Shown here: piece after piece, positions 42,410-50,623 of the stretch
How positions within the stretch are numbered: the first letter of the stretch is position 1
Layout: each line of letters starts with the position of its first letter
Origin: NIOZ-UU35 sp964344175
GTDB taxonomy: Bacteria; Chloroflexota; Anaerolineae; Anaerolineales; UBA11858
DNA: 64,000 nucleotides
Reading direction: 5' to 3'
Assembly: GCA_964344175.1 (NCBI GenBank)
Contig: CAYFMI010000007.1
Span: 8,168-72,167 of the forward strand
Notes under the pieces: model-generated
What the model was told of the DNA's origin: nothing
The model's database searches: none
What the model saw: the letters and a program-made list of their open reading frames with translations, nothing else
Position numbers and translations under genes: made by a program

Positions 42410-42415
42410 TATAAT
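42410..42415 (+). promoter_or_regulatory. -10 box of the GT2 gene, leaderless start likely
   Basis: TATAAT at 42410-42415, only 7 nt before the ATG at 42423, within ACGGTATAATCCCCCGC. No ribosome site can fit between. Confidence 0.5.
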
Positions 42416-42422
42416 CCCCCGC

Positions 42423-43106
42423 ATGAAACTCACAGTGCTGATCCCCATCTATAACGAAATCCACACCATTCGCGAAATCCTAAAGCGTGTTCAGGCCACA
42501 CAACTGGCCGATGAAATTTTACTCATTGATGATGGTTCCATTGATGGGACGCGGGATGTGCTCAAAGAACTTGATGGCAAAGATGCGGTGCGGGTCCTTC
42601 TCCACGAGAAGAATCAAGGTAAAGGCGCCGCCGTGCGAACGGGAATAGAGCATGCCACCGGGGATGTGCTCCTGATTCAGGATGCCGACCTGGAATATGA
42701 CCCGCGCGATTACCCCAAGTTGTTGCAACCCCTGGAAGAAGGTCTTGCCGATGTGGTGTATGGCTCGCGCTTTTTGGGGGCGCCGCGCCGGGTAGCGATG
42801 TTCTGGCACATGGTTGCCAATAAGCTACTGACCTTTATGACCAACCTGCTCTACAATACCATCCTCACGGATATGGAAACGGGCTATAAGGTTTTTCGCA
42901 AGGAAATTATTACAGGAGTGCCGCTTCATGCCAAACGCTTCGAATTCGAGCCGGAATTCACTGCGAAAATTCTAAAGCGCGGCGTGCGCATTTTCGAAGT
43001 GCCAATTTCCTTTAACCCGCGCGATTACGCGGAAGGGAAAAAGATTGGCCTGAGCGATGCCTTCGAAGCCGTGTGGGCCTTGTTGAAATATCGCTTTGTG
43101 GATTGA
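42423..43106 (+). CDS. Family 2 glycosyltransferase (dolichyl/polyprenyl-phosphate hexose synthase type)
   Basis: 227 residues: GT-A fold with LIPIYNEIHTIREIL (nucleotide-binding N-terminus), the IDDGSIDGT motif, the metal-binding DAD triad (IQDADLEYDP, about residues 88-97) and GSRFLG. The C-terminus ends without the membrane helices of GtrB, like DPM1. It probably loads a sugar onto a polyprenyl phosphate that GT-C enzymes such as those at the window's start could use. Appears monocistronic. Confidence 0.9.
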   Translation: MKLTVLIPIYNEIHTIREILKRVQATQLADEILLIDDGSIDGTRDVLKELDGKDAVRVLLHEKNQGKGAAVRTGIEHATGDVLLIQDADLEYDPRDYPKLLQPLEEGLADVVYGSRFLGAPRRVAMFWHMVANKLLTFMTNLLYNTILTDMETGYKVFRKEIITGVPLHAKRFEFEPEFTAKILKRGVRIFEVPISFNPRDYAEGKKIGLSDAFEAVWALLKYRFVD

Positions 43107-43136
43107 ATTTCCTAAGGTTTTCGGTTAAGTTTGTCA

Positions 43137-44822
43137 TCATTCTGGGGCTTTGATGTCGCGCACGTTGAGTTGCAGGGTTTTCTTGCCGCGGAATTCATTC
43201 ACCTCGAAGCGGTACAATAGATCGATGGTTTGGGGGAGCTGGTGCGCCCAGTGCCCTTGCCGGAAGGCGATGGCAGAATAGGTGATCGTCCCATCGGTAA
43301 CATCCAATTTTAGGTGATTATTGTCTTTGCCTACTGTGCGGGCGTTAATGGGCCTGAGACCGCGGCTGACAAATAGGGCCTGCGGGTTTCCGTAGCCGGT
43401 GGGTTGCAGCCAATCGAGATATTCTAGAATCTCTGGCTTCAACTCTGAAAGTGGTAGTTCCACATCGGCGGTCAAAGTTGGGCGCAAATCTTGTCCGCTA
43501 AGTTCTTTCTCGGCGATAGCTCTTAGGCGGTGGATTAATTTGGGCAGGTTATCATTATGCACGGTGAAGCCGGCTGCAGCAGCGTGACCGCCGTATTTTT
43601 CCAGCAGGTCTGCGCATTGATCGAGCGCCTCGGTGATGTGAAATTCGGCGATACTGCGGCAGGATGCGACCGTAAACTCACCTTCGGTATGACCGACGAT
43701 GGCGGGGCGGTAATAGGTCTCGGTTAAGCGCGATGCGGCCAGCCCAACAACCCCGGCATTGAATTCGGGGTCGGCGGCAAACATGAGCATGGCTTCGTCA
43801 TCATCGGCCAGGGCTAACGCCTCTGCGCGGGCCTGGATGACCTGGGTGAGGCTCTGGCGTTTGCGGTTTTGGCTGTCTAAGTGCTGCGCTAACCGCCCGG
43901 CTTCGAAGACATCTTCTGTGATGAGGAGATTCAACGCGTCCAGAGCTGTATCCAATCGTCCGGCGGCGTTCAGGCGCGGGCCGAGGCCAAAGCCAATGTC
44001 GCTGGCAACAATTTTTGGGGCGTTCAGCCCGGTGATGCCGATCAATGACATCAATCCCTGGCGTTGCGGAGTGCGCATGCGTTTCAGCCCGGCGCGTACC
44101 AGGCTGCGATTCTCACCGGTCAGTGGAACCAGGTCGGCCACTGTGCCCAGCGCCACCAGGTCGAGATAGCGGCCCATATCTTGGGGCCTATTAATCTGGC
44201 TGTTGAGCGCCGAGGCCAGTTTGTAGGCGACGCCTACCCCGGCGAGATTTTTTTCGGGGTAAGCGTCGCCAGGGCGTTTGGGGTCAATGATCGCTGCGGC
44301 GTGAGGTAACTTGTTCCCAGGGTGATGGTGATCGCTGACGATCAGATCCAACCCCAGGCCGCGCGCCTGATGCGCTTCTTCCAGGGCGCGAATCCCACAA
44401 TCAACCGTAATAATCAAATCCACACCTTCTGCGCGAAGTGTAGAAAGCGCCTCCATATTCAAGCCGTATCCCTCCTCGAAGCGGTGCGGAATGTATCCTA
44501 AAACGTCGGCGTTAAGCGACAAAAAGTATTGTAATAGCAGGGCTGTCGCCGTGACACCGTCTACATCGTAGTCGCCATAAATGGCGATTTTTTCGCCCTT
44601 GTCGAGCGCGCGCTGGATGCGCTGGACAGCCGGAGTCATATCGGTGAGCAAGAAGGGGTCTGTATCTGAGGGTGGGCGCGCTTCGAGAAAAAGGCGGGCG
44701 GCCTCGTGGGTGGCGTAGCCGCGATTAAAGAGAACTTGCCGCAAAATAGGAGGGTAGCCATGCAAGGCCTCTTCGACATTGGGCGATATTCGGCTGGCAA
44801 TCTGCCATCGTTTTTGAATCAT
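43137..44822 (-). CDS. recJ: Single-stranded-DNA-specific exonuclease RecJ
   Basis: 561 residues. DHH-family motifs: IYGDYDVDGVTATALL (about 80-95, motif I), VDCGI (motif II), SDHHHPG (about 165-171, motif III) and later GPRLNAAGRLDTA. The DHHA1 domain includes EKYGGHAAAAGFTV, and the C-terminal OB-like domain binds ssDNA. It degrades ssDNA 5' to 3' in recombination and mismatch repair. Its end overlaps the ROK kinase gene's region: the stop of the ROK gene and the recJ ATG share 4 bp, so the two are coupled. Confidence 0.95.
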   Translation of the reverse strand: MIQKRWQIASRISPNVEEALHGYPPILRQVLFNRGYATHEAARLFLEARPPSDTDPFLLTDMTPAVQRIQRALDKGEKIAIYGDYDVDGVTATALLLQYFLSLNADVLGYIPHRFEEGYGLNMEALSTLRAEGVDLIITVDCGIRALEEAHQARGLGLDLIVSDHHHPGNKLPHAAAIIDPKRPGDAYPEKNLAGVGVAYKLASALNSQINRPQDMGRYLDLVALGTVADLVPLTGENRSLVRAGLKRMRTPQRQGLMSLIGITGLNAPKIVASDIGFGLGPRLNAAGRLDTALDALNLLITEDVFEAGRLAQHLDSQNRKRQSLTQVIQARAEALALADDDEAMLMFAADPEFNAGVVGLAASRLTETYYRPAIVGHTEGEFTVASCRSIAEFHITEALDQCADLLEKYGGHAAAAGFTVHNDNLPKLIHRLRAIAEKELSGQDLRPTLTADVELPLSELKPEILEYLDWLQPTGYGNPQALFVSRGLRPINARTVGKDNNHLKLDVTDGTITYSAIAFRQGHWAHQLPQTIDLLYRFEVNEFRGKKTLQLNVRDIKAPE

Positions 44823-45763
44823 GATGTTTTTTTAATGGCCTCCCGCGCCAGAATTAGCGCACCAATGATCCCGGCGTCGTCACCGAGGGCTGCTGTTGTC
44901 AGCGACAGTTTATCGAGATAACCGGGTGCGATGACGTGTTTGGCAAGTGATTCTTTGGCTGGCTCGATCAACAGATCGCTGCTTTGCGAAACCCCGCCGC
45001 CAAAAATGATCATGCTGGGGTTGAAGATGTGAACGAAATTCGCCAGGGCAATTCCCAGATAAAACCCGGCCCGCTGGTAGGCGCGTTGCGAAAGATCATC
45101 ACCAGCGCGGGCTGCCTCGGCAATGCTCTTGGCCGAAACTTCATCGGCATTCTGTAAGGAAGAGGCCGCCCCGTTAGCGATTTCGTTTTTTACCCAGCAG
45201 GCAATGTGCGTACCTGAGGCAATCGCCTCGATATGGCCGCGTTGCCCGCAGCCGCAAACCGGGCCGTCGGGCCATACGAGCACATGCCCTAATTCGGCAG
45301 CCATCCCGCGCGCGCCATGAAGCAATTGCCCATTGCAAATGATACCGCCCCCGATTCCAGTGCTGATGGTCAGATAAATCAAATCGTTGTGGCCTTGTCC
45401 GGCTCCGGCTTTCCATTCGCCCAAAGCCGCCAGCCCGGCGTCATTGTCGAGAAATACCGGCGTATGCAATTTGGAATGAAGATATTCCACCAACGGAAAA
45501 TTACGCAAGGCAGGGAGATTGGGTGCGGTGAAAATCACCCCGCTTTGTGGATCAACAGGGCCGGGTGCGGCAACGCCAATGGCCGCAATTGCCTCGCCGC
45601 TTGGGCAAACAGATTGGATTAATTGCACAAGGCGTTCCTGTGTCGAAGCCCCCGCGCCTTGCGATGGTACTCGTTGGATCTGGATAGGTTCATACCCCTG
45701 TGCGGAGAAGGCCGCAGCCCGCATGCGGGTTCCGCCGATGTCAACGGCAATCATTACGCTCAT
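44819..45763 (-). CDS. ROK-family sugar kinase (glucokinase-like)
   Basis: 314 residues. ATP-binding DIGGTRMRAA (about 7-16), substrate motif LDNDAGLAALGEW, and the ROK signature with zinc site, here CGCGQRGHIEAIASG (about 178-192). The third zinc Cys of CxCGxxGCxE is replaced by His, which can still bind zinc. It phosphorylates glucose or a related sugar at entry to glycolysis, consistent with the glycolytic run a few kb downstream. It has an extended -10 (TGCTATACT) 7 nt before the ATG and no SD, so a leaderless mRNA is likely. Confidence 0.88.
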   Translation of the reverse strand: MSVMIAVDIGGTRMRAAAFSAQGYEPIQIQRVPSQGAGASTQERLVQLIQSVCPSGEAIAAIGVAAPGPVDPQSGVIFTAPNLPALRNFPLVEYLHSKLHTPVFLDNDAGLAALGEWKAGAGQGHNDLIYLTISTGIGGGIICNGQLLHGARGMAAELGHVLVWPDGPVCGCGQRGHIEAIASGTHIACWVKNEIANGAASSLQNADEVSAKSIAEAARAGDDLSQRAYQRAGFYLGIALANFVHIFNPSMIIFGGGVSQSSDLLIEPAKESLAKHVIAPGYLDKLSLTTAALGDDAGIIGALILAREAIKKTS

Positions 45764-45770
45764 GTGCCCA

Positions 45771-45779
45771 AGTATAGCA
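45771..45779 (-). promoter_or_regulatory. Extended -10 of the ROK kinase gene, leaderless start likely
   Basis: TGCTATACT on the minus strand (45779-45771), 7 nt before the ATG at 45763, with no ribosome site between. Confidence 0.55.
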
Positions 45780-45803
45780 TACCCGTCCAGAGTAAATTTT
45801 AGT

Positions 45804-46583
45804 TCACTCCCGGCGAATTTTTTGGGCCACTAAGAAATATCCAAATGGAAAAAATGGACTCGTCTTTCTTGAAAGCCATTGGATAAGGGTCGTTTTCAGG
45901 AGAAGCGTGATGAGACGATGGATGACAGCGGCGATGAAAGGGCCGACCCGAGGGACAGCTTGAGCGTGTTTAGCGAACAGGTCGGCCAGGATTTCGGGGC
46001 TACCTCCTAGCGGTTCCAAAACGAGCAGGCTGAATCCTGCCTCCTGAGCGAAGCGCCGCAATGCGAAGGCCGTATAGCGGAAATAATCGTGCGGCGCGTC
46101 ATGGATTCCATAATAAAAGGGTACGCTGACAAGTAACTTACCTCCCGGCTTCAAGATACGCGCCATCTCGAACCATAATGCTTGTGGTGTGGGAATATGT
46201 TCGAGAACATCGGCCAGGATGATGGTGTCGAAATTGCAACTTCGGATAGGGAGCGGCGCGGTCAGGTCGCAGGTGAAGTCGCGGTAGGCTTTCGATGCGG
46301 ATGCCTGTTCGCAGTCGGTGCACACAATGACATCGACGGCGGTGCGGTACGCGGCAAAGAGCGGTACATTTCCGCAACCCAAGTCAATGAGGCGGTCATG
46401 CGCATGTAACGAGATATGCACCTCAAAGCAACGCGCCAGCGCATCGGCCAAGATGCGCGAGCCGGGGTGGAGCTGCCCGCTATCACGTGAAGCGGTCAGC
46501 CTGCCATTGCGGTAGATAAATTTGCCGGGCTGCCATAGTTCCTGGTTGCGCATGTTGACGTCCATCCGAAAGCTTGCTATCAT
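45804..46583 (-). CDS. Class I SAM-dependent methyltransferase
   Basis: 259 residues. SAM-binding motif I is LIDLGCGNVPLFAAYR (about residues 66-81), motif II-like CDLTAPLPIR, then ADVLEHIPTPQALWFEMARILKPGGKLLVSVP. This is the Methyltransf_11/UbiE-type pattern. The C-terminal 80 residues are hydrophobic and basic (FIAAVIHRLITLLLKT), suggesting membrane association. Substrate unknown. The ATG at 46583 lies 8 bp from the divergent yvcK ATG; later in-frame ATGs at 46565 and 46553 are also possible starts. Confidence 0.8.
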   Translation of the reverse strand: MIASFRMDVNMRNQELWQPGKFIYRNGRLTASRDSGQLHPGSRILADALARCFEVHISLHAHDRLIDLGCGNVPLFAAYRTAVDVIVCTDCEQASASKAYRDFTCDLTAPLPIRSCNFDTIILADVLEHIPTPQALWFEMARILKPGGKLLVSVPFYYGIHDAPHDYFRYTAFALRRFAQEAGFSLLVLEPLGGSPEILADLFAKHAQAVPRVGPFIAAVIHRLITLLLKTTLIQWLSRKTSPFFPFGYFLVAQKIRRE

Positions 46584-46591
46584 CCTACCAT

Positions 46592-47929
46592 ATGAAGCGA
46601 AGCCGTTCTCCCAGGCAGAAAATTCTCTGGCAGCGTATCTTGCACGCCTTTCGTTGGCTCAGGCCGGGCTTGGGGGTCAAGCGTTGGCTTGCTTTGGTGT
46701 TGCTAGGGGCGACATTTCTGAGTGTTGGTTTTGCCCTTTTTGCTTTAGATTTTTATCGCACCGCGCCCGAAACCTGGTGGCTGCCCTATCTTTCATTGGC
46801 TTCATTGCGGGCCTTGCCGCGTTTGTTGCGCGTGATCATTTTTGGCGGGATCGGCTTGCTCATCTTGCTAGGCGGAATCTTCGGCCTGAACCGTGCCCTG
46901 TTGCTGCCTTTTCATCTTCCGGGGCGGGATGTGGTCGGCACGCTCGAATTGCACCGTCGACGGCAATATGGGCCGCGCCTGGTGTCCATTGGCGGTGGGC
47001 ATGGGTTAGCCATGCTCTTGCGCGGTTTGAAGGAGTATTCTCACCGGATTTCGGCGGTAGTAACTGTTGCCGATGATGGCGGTTCTTCAGGGCGCTTGCG
47101 GCAGACGATGGGGATTCTCCCGCCGGGGGATATTCGCAACTGTCTGGCGGCGCTTTCGAATGACGAGGCCATGATGGCGCAGCTATTCCAATATCGCTTT
47201 GCCGACGGCGATGGTGCGCTGGACGGGCACTCGTTTGGAAATTTGTTTATCACCGCGCTTTCCGAAATTACCGGGAGTTTCGAAGAAGCAGTTGCCGAGT
47301 CGGGGCGGGTGTTGGCCGTGCGGGGGCGCGTGCTGCCCTCTTCGTTGCACGATGTCCGCCTGGTGGCCGATATTGTGCCTCCCCATGCCAGTCAGGAAGT
47401 CCGTGTTCGGGGCGAGAGTCGCATCCCCAAGATCGGGGGGCGCATCCGCCGTCTCTGGTTAGAGCCAAATAATCCCCCCGCGTTCCCTCAAGTCATCCAG
47501 TCGATCCTGGCAGCCGATATCATCGTCGTTGGGCCGGGAAGTTTATATACCAGCATTTTGCCTAATTTGCTGGTCCCCGACATCACCGCAGCCATTCGCG
47601 CCAGTCAGGCCTTCAAGGTTTATGTGTGTAACGTAGCTACGCAGCCCGGCGAGACGGAGGGCTTTACCTGCGGCGATCATCTTGATGTCGTCACCGATCA
47701 TGTGGGCGGCGGTCTGTTTGATCTGGTGTTGCACAACAACCGCCATGAAGGGCAGCTTCTTGAAGGAATGCAATGGGTTACCCTCGGCAACGATGAAGAT
47801 ACAGGGTATCCTATGTATCAGATTGATCTCATTGATGAGAGCGAACCCTGGCATCATGATTCGAAGAAGCTGGCCTCTGTGTTGATGGATCTTTACCTGG
47901 AGCGCACCGGCCCTTTGGTTGTGGCGTAG
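46592..47929 (+). CDS. yvcK: YvcK/CofD-like gluconeogenesis factor with N-terminal membrane extension
   Basis: 445 residues. Residues about 1-110 contain a basic start (MKRSRSPRQK) and two membrane helices (about 27-50 and 75-97); B. subtilis YvcK (about 317 residues) lacks these. The CofD-like fold follows: VSIGGGHGLAMLLRGLKEYS (in pieces), AVVTVADDGGSSGRLR, PPGDIRNCLAALS and VGPGSLYTSILPNLLV. YvcK binds UDP-sugars and balances carbon flow to the cell wall during growth on gluconeogenic substrates. Its position just before gap-pgk-tpiA fits. No ribosome site is visible before the ATG. Confidence 0.92.
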   Translation: MKRSRSPRQKILWQRILHAFRWLRPGLGVKRWLALVLLGATFLSVGFALFALDFYRTAPETWWLPYLSLASLRALPRLLRVIIFGGIGLLILLGGIFGLNRALLLPFHLPGRDVVGTLELHRRRQYGPRLVSIGGGHGLAMLLRGLKEYSHRISAVVTVADDGGSSGRLRQTMGILPPGDIRNCLAALSNDEAMMAQLFQYRFADGDGALDGHSFGNLFITALSEITGSFEEAVAESGRVLAVRGRVLPSSLHDVRLVADIVPPHASQEVRVRGESRIPKIGGRIRRLWLEPNNPPAFPQVIQSILAADIIVVGPGSLYTSILPNLLVPDITAAIRASQAFKVYVCNVATQPGETEGFTCGDHLDVVTDHVGGGLFDLVLHNNRHEGQLLEGMQWVTLGNDEDTGYPMYQIDLIDESEPWHHDSKKLASVLMDLYLERTGPLVVA

Positions 47930-47974
47930 AGAATCGCCAGAGCCGTGATAAAATTCACGTTTGGTTTTGTAGTT

Positions 47975-48037
47975 TAGGGACCTGCGCAGTTCAACGAAAA
48001 TTTTTGTACCTTTTGCTATCGCGAGCGCGTAGTCCTG
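47975..48037 (+). repeat. Short inverted-end repeat, degenerate copy upstream of gap
   Basis: About 62 bp. The left end TAGGGACCTGCGCAGTT and right end GCGAGCGCGTAGTCCT match, with changes, the ends of the element at 55315-55426 (TAGGACTTACGCAGTT / AAGTGCGTAACTCCTA). The large palindrome is missing. Confidence 0.55.
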
Positions 48038-48069
48038 TATCTATCAAGGTGAGGGAAACTTAATTCCCT

Positions 48070-48078
48070 TGTTATAAT
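48070..48078 (+). promoter_or_regulatory. Extended -10 promoter of gap
   Basis: TGTTATAAT at 48070-48078, giving a start near 48085 and a leader of about 87 nt that contains a short repeat copy. The ribosome site GGAGG (48162-48166) lies 5 nt before the ATG. Confidence 0.55.
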
Positions 48079-48091
48079 TTTTCATTCGAGT

Positions 48092-48151
48092 TATGCTTTG
48101 CGCAGTTCGACGAAAAGTTGTCTGACTTTCCCTGTGCAAGCGTGTAACTCC
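48092..48151 (+). repeat. Short inverted-end repeat in the gap leader
   Basis: About 60 bp. CGCAGTTCGACGAAAA (from 48101) and TGCAAGCGTGTAACTCC (ending 48151) match the two ends of the element at 55315-55426. The centre is unrelated and there is no palindrome. A second, more decayed copy lies 55 bp upstream. Confidence 0.65.
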
Positions 48152-48171
48152 AAAGAGTATCGGAGGATACT

Positions 48172-49194
48172 ATGACAACAAAAATAGGTATAAATGGTTT
48201 CGGGCGCATTGGCCGTCAGGTTCTAAAAGCTGTGCTGGAGCGTCACCCCAATGAACTGGAAGTCGTCGCCATTAATGACTTGTATCCGGCTGAAACCAAC
48301 GCTCATCTCTTCGCCTACGACTCGAACTACGGGGTCTTCCCCGGCACTGTCGAAGTTGCCGATGGCGATTTGGTGATCGACGGCAAGTGCATTCGGGTTT
48401 TTGCGGAGCGCGACCCTGGCGCACTGCCCTGGAAAGATCTGGGTGTCGAAATTGTTGTGGAAGCGACCGGCGTTTTCCGCGATACTGGAAAATCGCCCGG
48501 CCCGCAAGCCCATATCGAAGGCGGCGGTGCGAAGAAGGTGATTATCTCAGCTCCTGGTAAAGGCGTAGATCTTACCGTTGTGCTTGGTGTCAACGACGAT
48601 GAGTACAATCCGGCCAAACATCACATTCTCTCGAATGCTTCTTGCACCACCAACTGTCTGGCCCCGCCGATGAAAGTCATCAATGATACCTTTGGCATTG
48701 TCAAGGGCCTGATGACAACGATCCACGCCTACACCACCAGCCAGCCGGTCCTCGACCTGGCCGCTAAAGATATGCGCCGGGCTCGCGCCGCGGCTCTTAA
48801 TATCATTCCCACCACGACCGGCGCGGCCAAGGCCATTGCGCTGGTGTTGCCGGAATTAGAAGGCAAAATGGACGGTTATGCCATTCGTGTGCCTACGCCG
48901 ACGGTTTCAATTGTAGACACGGTTCTTCAGGTTGAGAAATCAACCACCGTTGAAGAAGTCAATGCTGCCCTTCAGGCCGCAGCCGAAGGCCCCTTGCAGG
49001 GTTTGATGGGCTTCGAGACCAAGCCACTTGTTTCGATGGATTACAAGGGCGATCCCCGTTCCTCGATTGTGGATGCTGACTTAACCAAAGTTATCGATGG
49101 CAATATGGTCAAAGTGGTCTCCTGGTACGATAACGAATGGGGCTATTCCTGCCGCACGGTCGATCTGGCTGCAATGCTGGCGAAAACCTTATAA
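48172..49194 (+). CDS. gap: Glyceraldehyde-3-phosphate dehydrogenase, type I
   Basis: 340 residues. NAD-binding INGFGRIGRQVL (about 7-18), catalytic Cys in ASCTTNCLAP (about residue 158), TTIHAYT, and the C-terminal SWYDNEWGYS signature. It oxidises glyceraldehyde-3-phosphate to 1,3-bisphosphoglycerate. First gene of the run gap, pgk, Ser/Thr kinase, tpiA. Two short repeat copies sit in its upstream region, and a hairpin separates it from pgk. Confidence 0.97.
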   Translation: MTTKIGINGFGRIGRQVLKAVLERHPNELEVVAINDLYPAETNAHLFAYDSNYGVFPGTVEVADGDLVIDGKCIRVFAERDPGALPWKDLGVEIVVEATGVFRDTGKSPGPQAHIEGGGAKKVIISAPGKGVDLTVVLGVNDDEYNPAKHHILSNASCTTNCLAPPMKVINDTFGIVKGLMTTIHAYTTSQPVLDLAAKDMRRARAAALNIIPTTTGAAKAIALVLPELEGKMDGYAIRVPTPTVSIVDTVLQVEKSTTVEEVNAALQAAAEGPLQGLMGFETKPLVSMDYKGDPRSSIVDADLTKVIDGNMVKVVSWYDNEWGYSCRTVDLAAMLAKTL

Positions 49195-49235
49195 TTGCTC
49201 TCGATGAAAAGGTTTTCAATTTCTTCCTGAAACCT

Positions 49236-49278
49236 GAACCGGAAATAAGGGTATTGCACACCCTTATTTCCGGTTTTG
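49236..49278 (+). terminator. Hairpin between gap and pgk
   Basis: A 16-bp stem AACCGGAAATAAGGGT / ACCCTTATTTCCGGTT (49237-49252 and 49260-49275) with a 7-nt loop, then TTTG. It probably terminates part of the gap transcripts or processes the message; pgk's ribosome site follows within 10 bp. Confidence 0.75.
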
Positions 49279-49294
49279 TCTGTTGGAGGCGGTG

Positions 49295-50470
49295 ATGTTT
49301 GAAAAAAAGACTTTGAAAGATTTCGATTTTAGCGGAAAAAGAACTTTGGTGCGGGTGGATTTTAATGTCCCGCTGAGTGATGGAAATGTTGCCGATGATA
49401 CCCGTATCCAGGCGGCCTTACCGACGATTGCATACCTGCTTGAGCGGAGTACGGCATTAATTTTGTGTTCTCATCTTGGGCGTCCAAAAGGAGAGCCACA
49501 GCCACAGTTTTCGCTCCGTCCAGTGGCCGCGTATCTGGATAGCCTGCTCGACGCGCCGGTTTCATTTGTGGAGGATTGCATTGGCCCCGAGGTGGAGGCA
49601 GCGGCCAGCGCTCTGCAGCCCGGAGAAATTCTTGTGTTGGAGAATACCCGTTTCCATGCAGGCGAAAAGAAAAACGATCCAGCCTTTGCCAAACAATTGG
49701 CTTCACTGGCCGATGTGTTTGTCAACGATGCTTTTGGCACAGCGCATCGCGCCCATGCTTCGAATGTTGGGGTGGCCGAATATTTACCGGCAGTGGCGGG
49801 TTTGTTGCTCGAAAAAGAAATTCAGTATTTGGGGCGCGCCATAGCAGACCCCAAGCGCCCTTTTATCGCTATTCTCGGTGGCGCCAAAGTCAGCGATAAG
49901 ATTGGCGTTATCCGCAATTTGCTTGATATTGCCGACCAAATTCTCATTGGTGGCGGCATGGCGAACACCTTCTTCAAGGCGCAGGGCTACCCCCTGGGCG
50001 ATTCGTTAGTAGAAGAAGATGCCCTAGATATTGCCCGTGAACTGTTAGACACTGCCGGATTAAAACTGCGTTTGCCAGTGGATGTTGTCATCGCGAACGC
50101 TTTTGAGGCTCAGGCCGAATGCAAAGTGATAGGGATGGGGCCGATCCCCGATGGCTGGCGAATTTTAGATGTTGGCCCGGACACAATTGCCGGATACGCC
50201 AAAGTTGTTGCTAATGCAGGCACAGTCGTCTGGAATGGGCCGATGGGGGTCTTTGAATTTCCCGAATTTGCCAAAGGTACTTTTGCATTGGCCGAGGCGG
50301 TTGCCCAAAGCCCGTGCGCATCGATCATCGGCGGCGGCGATTCGGCTGCAGCGATCAAGCAATCGGGTTTGGCCGATCAAGTAACGCATGTTTCTACGGG
50401 GGGCGGCGCATCGCTGCAAATGCTCGAGGGAGAAGAGCTGCCCGGGCTGGCTGCCCTGCAAGATAGGTAG
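49295..50470 (+). CDS. pgk: Phosphoglycerate kinase
   Basis: 391 residues. VRVDFNVPLSDG (about 17-28), LCSHLGRPKG, ENTRFHAGEKKNDPAFAKQLA (in pieces), the hinge AILGGAKVSDKIGV, and the C-terminal nucleotide motif GGGDSAAAI with VSTGGGASLQMLEG. It converts 1,3-bisphosphoglycerate to 3-phosphoglycerate with ATP formation. The ATG at 49295 lies 6 nt after GGAGG; an in-frame TTG at 49283 overlaps that site and is rejected. A terminator follows. Confidence 0.97.
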   Translation: MFEKKTLKDFDFSGKRTLVRVDFNVPLSDGNVADDTRIQAALPTIAYLLERSTALILCSHLGRPKGEPQPQFSLRPVAAYLDSLLDAPVSFVEDCIGPEVEAAASALQPGEILVLENTRFHAGEKKNDPAFAKQLASLADVFVNDAFGTAHRAHASNVGVAEYLPAVAGLLLEKEIQYLGRAIADPKRPFIAILGGAKVSDKIGVIRNLLDIADQILIGGGMANTFFKAQGYPLGDSLVEEDALDIARELLDTAGLKLRLPVDVVIANAFEAQAECKVIGMGPIPDGWRILDVGPDTIAGYAKVVANAGTVVWNGPMGVFEFPEFAKGTFALAEAVAQSPCASIIGGGDSAAAIKQSGLADQVTHVSTGGGASLQMLEGEELPGLAALQDR

Positions 50471-50490
50471 AATACCCTCACGATTAGGTC

Positions 50491-50538
50491 AACTGAAAAC
50501 AAGGACGCGAGTGTCGAATATCCTTGTTTTCAGTTTTA
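50491..50538 (+). terminator. Terminator after pgk
   Basis: A perfect 15-bp stem AACTGAAAACAAGGA / TCCTTGTTTTCAGTT (50491-50505 and 50521-50535) with a 15-nt loop, then TTA. Confidence 0.75.
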
Positions 50539-50623
50539 TCAGGTGTGCTTTACGATGCTTCCATCCGAGGCTATAATCAATCCATTGACCGTATTTATCC
50601 AAATAAGCCAGTAGGAGTGCATT

